Part shown: positions 1-9,000 of the stretch, piece after piece | How positions within the stretch are numbered: the first letter of the stretch is position 1 | How the letters are laid out: every line of letters starts with the position of its first letter | Origin: Chlamydomonas sphaeroides | Taxonomy: Eukaryota; Chlorophyta; Chlorophyceae; Chlamydomonadales; Chlamydomonadaceae | Assembly: GCA_001662425.1 (NCBI GenBank) | Contig: BDDC01000570.1 | Location: 24,640-35,442 of the forward strand | Length of the DNA: 10,803 nt | Direction: 5' to 3' | The notes under the pieces: generated by a model | What the model saw: the letters and a program-made list of their open reading frames with translations, nothing else | The model's database searches: none | What the model was told of the DNA's origin: nothing | Translations under genes and position numbers: made by a program

Positions 1-38
1 GCCGCATCCATGGCGAGCTGGCGGGAGCGCTGGCGCAG
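1..38 (+). CDS. PRKDC: Exon 1 (partial, 5' end outside window)
   Basis: Reading from base 3 gives RIHGELAGALAQ, then cag|gtgggg as donor, phase 0. The ALAQ end fits the human FLALAAKGP stretch when joined to exon 2. The frame stays open past the donor to 266, so the exact exon end is uncertain. Confidence 0.5.
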
Positions 39-3000
39 GTGGGGGGGCTGCGGCACTTGGCTGGGGCTGGAGGGCGGTTTGGGGGGAAAGGGAGCACCAT
101 TGTCCGCAGCAACGGCCCATGGCTGTCGCTGCGCGCCTGCCCCCCTGCCCCCCTGCCCCCTCGCCTTGTGTGTCCCCAACCGGGCAAGGTTGCGGCCCAC
201 CAGCCCTCGCGGCTGCCCGGCCTCTGCCAGCGGCTGGTGGCGGGGCTGCTGGCGGCCAGCCTGCAGGTGGGGGCAGCGGCTGGAGCATGCGGGGCGGGCG
301 TGCGGCACTCGGGGCGTTCCTGGGGACTAGCGGTACGGAGACGTGTGAGTTGTGGGGCCCTGGAGTGGGCGCACTGTTTGGCAGCGTGTGCAACCAAGCG
401 CTACCCTTGCTACCTCAACCGCCACAGGAGTCCGTCAAGCCGCCCGGCGCCGTCCAAGGTGGGTGCGCCGGGTGGGGGGTGGGTCGGCCCGTCCCATGGT
501 CCCAAGCAAGCACCGCTTGGCCGGGCTGCCGCGCAGCCCTGACGCTGGCACGAACCCTGATGCTGGCTCCCCTGCAGCCCCCGCCGCCGCGGGCCCCTCC
601 TTTGAGCCCAGCCCGCTGGCGCCCTGGGAGCTGTACCTGGACCTGTGGCGGGCGCTGCTCATGCTGCCGCCGGAGGGCGCCGGCGGCGCCGCCGCCGCCA
701 CCGACGACGCCGACGGCGGCGCCGCCGACGATGACGGCGGCAGCGACAACGATGATGATGTGGACCATGCCGGCACCGGGGGAACGACACGGCTGGCGCC
801 GGCGGAGGCGGCCGTGCAGCGGGCAGTGTACGACGCGCTGATGGGTGCCATACTGGATGCCGTACGGAACCTGGACCTGTCGTACACGCTGCCGTCGAAC
901 ACGGTGGCGGCGGCGGGCGGCGGCGGCGAGGCGGACGGCGGCGCCGCCTCCGATCAGCTGTACGGCTCGCTGCTGGCGCACAACCCCTCCGACATGCTCG
1001 CGTACTTCCACCTGCGCTGTAAGACGGGTTGTGCTTCTGTACATCAATCTCATATGAGAGGCTCGCGGAATGATCGCCTGTGGTGCATCCGTCCGGCCGC
1101 ATGCCTCCTCCCTCCTGCCCCTCCTCCTGCCCCTGACACACGCCACTCCCCATGCCGGTGCCCAAACCCCAAACCTCGACCGCCGCAGCCTTCCTGGCCG
1201 AGCTGCTGCCAGCCTGCGGCCCGCGCCGCTTCGCAGGCTGGGCGCTGCCGCTGGCGCAGGCGCTGGCGGCGGCGGCCGCGGAGCGGCCCCTGGTCAGCGC
1301 CACCTACAGGTGGAGCCCATGGCTGGGGTTGCCAACCAGGGGGCTCCGGCGGGTGAAGCCCGCTGCACCTTACCTCTATTTCTATTTCTATTTCTGCTTC
1401 AACTCTGCGCAGACCACTGCACACGGCAGCGAACGCCCCTGGCCAGCACCACCCACCTGCAGGCGCATGCGGTGGCCGCTGGACTGCGCGGCCACTCGCT
1501 CGCCCTATGCCAAGCCCCGCGGTGTACGGCACGAACCCAACACCTCACCCCCGCGTCTACCCCCAACATGCATGTCCCAACCCCGTCCGCAGCCTGGTCA
1601 GGGTGGCTCTGCAGCTCGCGGCCCGGGCCAGACTGCTGACGCCGGGCCCGGGGGCTGGCGCCGCCGCTGCAGCAGCTGGTCGTGGCCCCGGTCGGGCTGC
1701 TGCCGCTCGGGCGCGGGCGGGCGGCGCCGAGGCGGCGGCGGCGCAGGAGCTGTTCGCCGGCCTGCTGGCCAGGGTGGCGGCGGCCTGCCCGCAGTACAAG
1801 GTACGGCAGGCTGTACGGCAGCATCCGAACTGGCTGCGGGGGACACCGCTGTCGCTGCCGGGCGCTGTCGTACCGCTGTTCTGCCAACGCCCGCATCCCC
1901 TCACCTCGCCCCTGTGCCAGGACGAGTTGTTGGTGTGCTGTCTGGAGCTGCTGCTGGCGGCGCCGCCACACCTGCTGCCTGTGGGGACCGGCGGCGGCGG
2001 CGGCGGCCTGGCGGCGCCGCTGGCGCTGGCGCTGCCGCTGGGGCTGCAGTGCCTGCCGGCGGCGGAGGCGGCGGTGGCGGCTCTGGAGCGGTGGGAGCGG
2101 CGGCAGCCGGCGGCGCTCCAGGTGCGGCGGCTCATGCGGAAGAGGGGTCTCTTACGGATGGGAGTACGGGTTGTCGTACACATTCCGGTTTGCCGTACAA
2201 AGTACGGTAGTGAGCGTGCTGTGGTGCATGCCGGGTGGAGCCTATGAGGCGGCGTGAGCCTCGTGCCGTGCACCGCTCAACCATACGGCCCGCAGGCCGC
2301 CATGCCGTACTTTGTACCGCTGCTGGAGCCGTACCTGGCCGAGCAGCCGGCGACGGCGGATGCCGTCGACGGCGACGCCGCCGCGGCCACGCCGTCGGCG
2401 GCGGCAGCTGTCAGGTTGGCTGCTCCGGCCGGATCGTCTCGACGGCGGGGTCGCAAGGTGTGCGGCGAGGCGCAGGCGGCGGGGCCCAGCATTGACCCCC
2501 CACAGCCGCCCTCGCATCTCATGCTAGGCCCATCGATACGGGACACTGACGATTGGACCTGACATGCTCAATCGGCTGGACCGACGGAGATGCGGCGGCT
2601 CCGCCGACACCCTTACGACACCCGTGCACAGTGCCGTGCTGCCCGCGCATCACCAGCGCCACCTCACCAGCGCCACCTCACCAGCGCCACCTCACCAGCG
2701 CCACCTCACCAGCGCCACCTCACGCTGCGCCCGTGCTCGCGCAGGCCCCTGGCGGCGCCGCGGCCCCCGACGCAGCGGCCCAACTGGCGGCCCTGCAGTC
2801 CCGGGTGCAGGCGAGCGCTGGGCACCTGCGGCCGGGGGTGTTGCCGGGGCGAGCACCGCACTTCGCACGCGGATGCTCGGCGGTGCGGGCTAGCCAGGGG
2901 GCCCGGGTCCGCAGCGATGCTGCCTGTGTGCTACGCTATCACGGCCACAGCCGCTTGGCCACTCCAACAGCCACGCGTCAGCGGCCGGGCAAGTCACCAG

Positions 3001-6000
3001 GCCCGCCGCCGCCGTGCCTCCCTCCCATTACCACCGCCGCCGCCGCAGCTGTGGCTGGGCCGCCACCCCTCGGCGCTGCGCCACCTGGCCTCCGTCGACC
3101 TGGCCGCCCTGGCCGAGGCCGCGGCGCCGCCGGGCGCCGGTGGGTCCGCCGGAGGTGGCGCCGCCGCCCTCGGCCCGGCGGCGGCGCGGCTGGCGGCGGC
3201 GCTGCCCTGGGACTCGGATCCGACCAAGCTGGCCCTGGACATCGAGGCACCGGCGCCGTCGGAGGGGGCAGCGGCGGCAGCGAGTGGCGGCGGCGGCGGC
3301 GGCGGCAACGGCTCGGGTCCTGCGGCGGCGGCGGCGCCGTCGTCCTCCTGCCAGCGCCTGCGGCTGCACCTAGACCTGCTCCTGCCGCACGCGGCGCGGC
3401 TGGCAGAGGATAGCGCCGACCCACAGGTGTGGAACCTCGGCGTTACGGCCGGGATTGGTGAGAGTGAGCTGTGGGTCTAGCTGGAAGCCTGGACCGTGGG
3501 GCTTATGGTGGGGCAGGGCAGGGCCCTTTCGTCTGTGTGCCTTGCAGTCTGCGCCAGCCAGCCTCGCGCAGCCTCTCGCCGCCGCGCCCTACGACGTGCC
3601 CCCAGCTCCAGCCCGGGGCCTTCCTCTCCGCCCTCCCTCCCTCCCCGCCCAGGCCCGCTCCGCCGCCTGCGAGCTGCTGCACGCGGCCGCGCTGTGGGCG
3701 GTGGGCGCCAACGCGGCCCTACCCGAGCAGCTGGCGCAGGGCGGCGAGGCGGGGTGAGCGGCGCGCCGCGTCTGCCTCCCCTCACCGCAAGGCTGTCCTG
3801 CGCCGGCCTGTCCGTCGCCCCTGGCCCAGCGCCCCGTGCCCCCGCTCACCCCCGATCCCCACACCACCCTACCCCACTTCATCTGACCGCAGCCGCCGCC
3901 CCACCCGCTTCCACGGCCTTCTGCGCCGCCTGTTTCCCGCGCTGCTGCGGCTGGCCTGCGGCCCCGAGCCGCTGGGGCGGCAGCTGTTCCGGCAGCTGGC
4001 CTTCCAGCTAGTGCACTGGTACACACGGTGCGTGGTGGGGTACGGCAGGATGTGTACGGCAGGCGGGGTACGGCAGCGGGGGCACGGTAGGGAGGAGGTC
4101 GGGGCTGCCGGATGGATTACCCCGGCACGATACCACTCGCCCCTGCGTCGCCGACCGCCCGGTGGACAGTGGGAGGAGGTGCACGGCAGGTAGGAGTGGG
4201 GCAGGCGGGCTGATGGCGGCCTCCATCGCACCACCCGAGCGGGCTTCAGGCAGCGGGCTCACCGCACATCCCCACGCCGCACACCCCTCGCCCCAAACCT
4301 CAACCCCAGGAGCGCCCGCCGCGAGGGCGCCGAGGCCATGGCGCTGCTGGACACCGTGCTGGACGGCCTGGGGGCGGCGGGGGGAGGGGGAGGAGGAGAG
4401 GGAGGCGGAGGGGCAGAGGCCGCGGGCGGCGGCAGCGCGCTTCGGGAGCTGTGCGCCTCGCTGTGCGCCGAGTGGCTGGTGTGGGCGCAGAAGCAGAACC
4501 TGGCGGGTGAGGCGGGGGCTGGGGTGGGCGCTCGGGTGCGGGCGGCGGCGGCGGTGGTTGTGAGCAGCCTGCGGGGCCCCCGTTGCGTTCCTCTTCCTTC
4601 CCAGAGATCACCACACCGCACCGACCCACCCGGACACATCGCACCGCCGCCTCGTGCCGCCCCTCGTGCCACTCCTCCCGCCAGACGGCCCCGAGCCCTC
4701 CTGCTCCGTGGCCGCGGCCTCGCTACTGCGCCGCCTGGCGGAGCGACTGGCGCAGCCCTCGCACCAGATGCGGCAGGTGGTGGGGGTGGGGTGGGGGGCC
4801 AGCTATTGTATGTATTGTATGCATTGATGATAAGTCGATGTGTCAGTACAAATGATGCTCGGTACGAGGGCAGGCGCAGGGGCCCACCAGCTGAGCGGGG
4901 CGCTGTGAGGGCCTGGGTGGCCTGTTGGGTGCCCGTGGCGGCGGCTGGCTGCTGTGGTGCTGTGCGGATCATGTCCCTGCCCCTCCTTTGCCCCCCGTGC
5001 CCCGCCGCCGCCAGGGCGCCGTATGCTAGCCGATAGCGTTGATCAAGTTTCTTTAGATGCATTATCGATGTATTGATGTGATTGATATGAGAATCATCAT
5101 CATCATCGTCATTTTGTGTTGCTGATGCCTCCCTGGGGTCGTGTCGATGGATGTTTCGTCACAGCGACGCGACCGACGTCGTTCTTGCCCTGCGCTCCCC
5201 CCGTGCCCCCGCCGCCGCCAGGGCGCCGCGGCCGCCGCCGCCGCCCTGGCGCGGCCGCTGGGCCGGCCCGAGTGCGGCCCGCTGGCGGACGGCTACCTGC
5301 TGGAGCTGCTGGCGGGGGCCGTGGGGGCGCTGAGGCAGCCGCAGGGTGGGCCGGGCGGGCAGGCAGGCGGGGGCGCCCGGGGGGCGTCCAGGTGCTCCCT
5401 TCGCATGCACAGCGGCGTGCAATAGTTTAGAGTACGAGCGATTGCTCTGCCCCTGCCGTGGCCCGCTCAGCTGCCGTCTGCCCCTGGCCTGGCCCCGCAG
5501 CCGACGCGTCGTCGTCGTCCGCCGCAACCGCCGCCGCCTGCTCCGGCGCCGCGGGCCCCTCCGCCGGGCTGGGCTATGGCCCCGCGCTGTCGCGGGCGGT
5601 GGCCTCACTGGTGCACCACTGCCTCAGGTGGGAGGGCGGGGGCCGGTGGGATGGTGGCGGGGCGGGCAGCAGCCGTTGGCAGCACGGCTGCGCGTTGCTG
5701 TACCGTGCCGCGGCGGCCGCTGCATGCGCGCTGTGCTGCCTGTGCTGTGTGCTTCCACCGACGGGCGGATGCCCTGTGCCCTGCCGCACCTCCGCCACCC
5801 CGCCGCCACCCCGCCACCACCACAGCCGCGCCACCGCCGAGCGCCTGTGCAGCCACCTGCAGGCGGCGCCAGGTGGCGGCGGCGGCGGCGGCGGCGGCGA
5901 CAGCGGCGGGGCGTGGGATGCGGAGGACGGCGGGCCAGAGCCGGGCCTGGAGGCCGGCGTGGCGGCCCTGGGGGGTGGCGGCGTGGCGGCGGCGCTGCCG

Positions 6001-9000
6001 CCGGCGAGCAGCCTGCCGGCCATGGTGCTGTGGCTGTGGCGGGTGAGCAGGCCATGCGATGGTTTCTTGGGCTCCTGCTGTGTGGTCGCTGCCAACCGCC
6101 AACCGTCGCCGCCTGGCCGCCCGTGCAGGGTACGGGCGGCCTGGCCGCTTCGTCGTACTCGGCCGCGTCACGGCGCGAATGCATGCGGCTGCATGTACGA
6201 CTGTCGGGCGCCATGCTGGAGGTCAAGGGCCTGCTGACGTCAGCCGGCGGCGGCGGCATGAGTCACGGCGGTCACGGCGGCGGCGGCCAACCGACGTTGT
6301 ACGACGACGCCATGGATTTGGACGACGAGTCGGGCACCCAGCACGCCCGAGAGAAGCGGCTGGGCTACAGCGCCCGTTGGCTGACGTGGCGGTGCGCGCG
6401 GCGGTCGTACGACAGGCTTGTCGTACTGGCGCCGTACATGCTCGTGCTGCCGTCGCCGCCCATCGGACTGGAGCCGCCGGGCTCCGGCCAGGACTCGCCG
6501 GCTGGTGCTGCTGCTGGTGGCGGCGTGGTGGTGGCGGCGGCGGCGGCGGCGCAGTGGCGGCGCTGGCTGGCATCGCTTCAGGCGGCGCTCGAGTGGAGCA
6601 GCTGGGCGCTGGCGCAGGGGTGAGGGGGCTTCGATAGTGGTGACGTAACCCAGTGCCCTGCTGTGGGGCAGGAGGTAAGCGCCGCACGGTGGGATGGGTT
6701 GCGGCAGAGGAGTGAAGCTGCCGCAGCCCATCCCACAGTGTGGCGCTTACCGTACCCGTGGCAGAGCTGCCGCCCGCCTGCTGTCCGCCACCTCCTGCCA
6801 CCGCCCTCCGCCACGCCTCCTCCCCACTTGCTGGCGTCCCCTCGCAGTATGTGCTCGGCCGCCGAGCTGCCCGACCTCATTGACCAGGCCAGGGCCGCCG
6901 CCGCCGCCGCCGAAAACGAGCCCGCCCCCGCTGACGGTGCCGCCGACGCGGCGGCGGCGCCGCCGCCGCCGGCCGAGCCGCCGGCGCCGCTGCCCGACGC
7001 TCTGCTCGACCTCATCTGCCGCCTGCCGCCGGTGGAGGACGGTGTGCGCGGCCTGACCGCCGCCGGTGCTGACGCCACCGCCGGCGGCGGCGGTTCAGCC
7101 GACGGCAGCAGCGGCGGCGTGCCGCCAGGCTGCGGCGGCGCGCTGCGGGACGTGAGCTTGGCGCTGCTGCGGCTGATGGGCCAGCTGCTGGAGGAGGCGC
7201 ATGGCCGGGAGCAGGAGCAGGAGGGCGGGCAGCGGCCGGGGCTGGGGCAGCTTGGCGGCAGCATGAGGGGCAGCGGCGACGGCGGCGGCGGCGGCGGCGA
7301 TGAGGGCGGCGGCGGCGACGGCAGCGAGGCGCTGCTGGCGTGGGGCGACCGCGACGTGGCCAATGTGGTGCTGGCGGCGGCGCTGGCGCCGCACGTGCTG
7401 GGCTTTGCGCCGTCGGACGGTGAGGCGGTTGGCGGTTGGCGGTTGGCGGTTGTAGCTGCTGGCGTTTGCTCGTTAGGCACGTCAGGTCACGGTGCGCCCC
7501 GGAGCTGTGGGGTGCTCGCTGTCGATCCCCGGGTGCCCTTGCCGCAGTGGCGGCGGCGCGCGAGCTGGCGGCGGCGGCGCAGGCGCTGGCGGCGGCGGCG
7601 CTGCGGCGGAGGCGGCACGCGTTCGCGGTCACGCTGGAGGACGGCCTCCGCGAGCTGCTGCGGCGCATCCTTGGGGGAGACGACAGCGGCGGCGGCCCTG
7701 GCGACGCAGCCGAGGCAGACGAGGCAGCCGGCGGCGGAGCGGCGGCGCTACTCGAGGGCGACCCCGTGCGCACGGCGGCGTTCGTGCGAGGTGAGGGGCT
7801 GAGGGCTCTCCGGAATAACCCAAGTGCCTGTCGGTTGTGCCCAAGCTGGAATAACCGGCAAGCCCGCGATCACCCAGCGCCCTCCGGCCCCCTGCCGCCC
7901 CTCTGCCCGCCAGGCCTGTCGCGGCTGCTGGCGCTGCCGTGGCCCTCCAACACAGCTACGGTCGCCGCCGGCCCCTCCTCCTCCGCCTCCTCCGGGCCGC
8001 TCCTGGCCGCCGCCCTCCGTTCCACGCTGCGCAGCCGCTGCCTGCGGCTGGCGGCCCAGGTGGCGGCGGCGGGCGGCGGCGATGCTGGCGCCGGCTCCGG
8101 CGGCGCTGCGCCGGCGGCACGGCAGGCGGCCTCAGGTGCTTTTGCTGCTGATGGAGGCCGGGGCGCCGTCGTGACGATTGAGAGCAGGCGTTTGTTGCAC
8201 TCCTGCTGCACCAGGCTTTTTCACCTCCACCATCCCAGGCCACGGAGTGAACCCCGCACCTCCTGTTCGCACGCCGCGCTGTGCTCGCCCACCTGCCACC
8301 CGCTCCCACCGCAGACGCACTCAGCCTGGCCCTGCAGCTGCAGCTGCCCACCGCCGACCTGCTGGCCTGCGTGCTGCCGCTGGCGCCGGCGCCGGGACAA
8401 GGGTCGGCGGCGGGGCCCAGGAGCGACGGCGGCACCGGCGCCCCGGGGTCCGCGTCCGCCGGCAGCCTGTTCTACGAGACCTATCGGGCGGCGGTGAACC
8501 GGGCCGTCCTTTTTGATGCGGATGCCGGCGTGCAGCACATCATGCTGTCGCTGGCGGCCGGCGGCGGCGGCGGTGCTGGCGGCGGCGGCGGCGGGCAGCC
8601 TGACGGCGCCGCCGCCGTCGCGTCCACGGCCGAGGCGGTGCTGGCAGGCGTGGCGGAGAGCCTGGTGCGCTCGCGCGCAGCGGCGGCCGAGGCCGCTGCT
8701 GCCGCCGCCGCCGCCACCGCCGCCGTCGCAGCCCCTCTATCACAATTGGCCGCCAGCCGTCCTCCGCCGCCGCCGCCGCCGCCGCCCAGCGCGCTGGACC
8801 TCCACCTTCCGCCCTTCATGGCCGCCGTCCGCCGCCACCTGCCGCTGCTGCTGGCCACCTGCTCGCCGCCGCCCTCCGCCTCGGCCGCCGCCGTCGCGCC
8901 GCCGCCGCCGGAGCACTGCCTGCGCGTGCTGCGTGTGCTGCGCCTGCTGCTGGCGCTGGACGCACCCGGGCTACTGACGCCGGGGCCGCCGGCGGGCAGT

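Noticed and set aside
119..841. Plus-strand frame with ATG at 119
   Set aside because: It overlaps exons 2-4 in the wrong frame, and its product is Pro/Ala/Arg low-complexity sequence.
1048..1059. 12-bp palindrome TCTCATATGAGA in intron 4
   Set aside because: An isolated short palindrome with no repeat partner or nearby regulatory context.
1152..2210. Long plus-strand frame across introns 4-7
   Set aside because: Only 1189-1309 of this frame aligns with DNA-PKcs; beyond the donor at 1310 the translation is low complexity and the conserved blocks continue in another frame.
2651..2720. CRISPR-like array
   Set aside because: The units are tandem with no spacers and lie in a spliceosomal intron.
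4605..4776. Alternative exon 14 starting after cttcccag at 4604
   Set aside because: The phase matches exon 13, but it reads a frame unlike DNA-PKcs and ends in phase 2, which does not fit exon 15 (phase 0).
4824..4892. C/D-box snoRNA in intron 14 (tgatgat ... ctga)
   Set aside because: The C box is imperfect, no terminal stem pairs the flanks, and no clear C'/D' pair is visible; the words are expected in a GAT-rich island.
5016..5030. Exon start at the upstream duplicated acceptor
   Set aside because: In frame it meets TAG after three codons; the downstream copy restores the conserved LADGYLLELL helix.
6578..7480. 300-codon minus-strand open frame
   Set aside because: Antisense shadow of exon 19 with Ser/Pro/Ala composition; it crosses intron 18 and its hairpin without any family resemblance.
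7812..7856. GGAATAACC direct repeat in intron 20
   Set aside because: Two 9-bp copies 36 bp apart with a weak cggtt/aaccg pairing; too short to support an element or structure.
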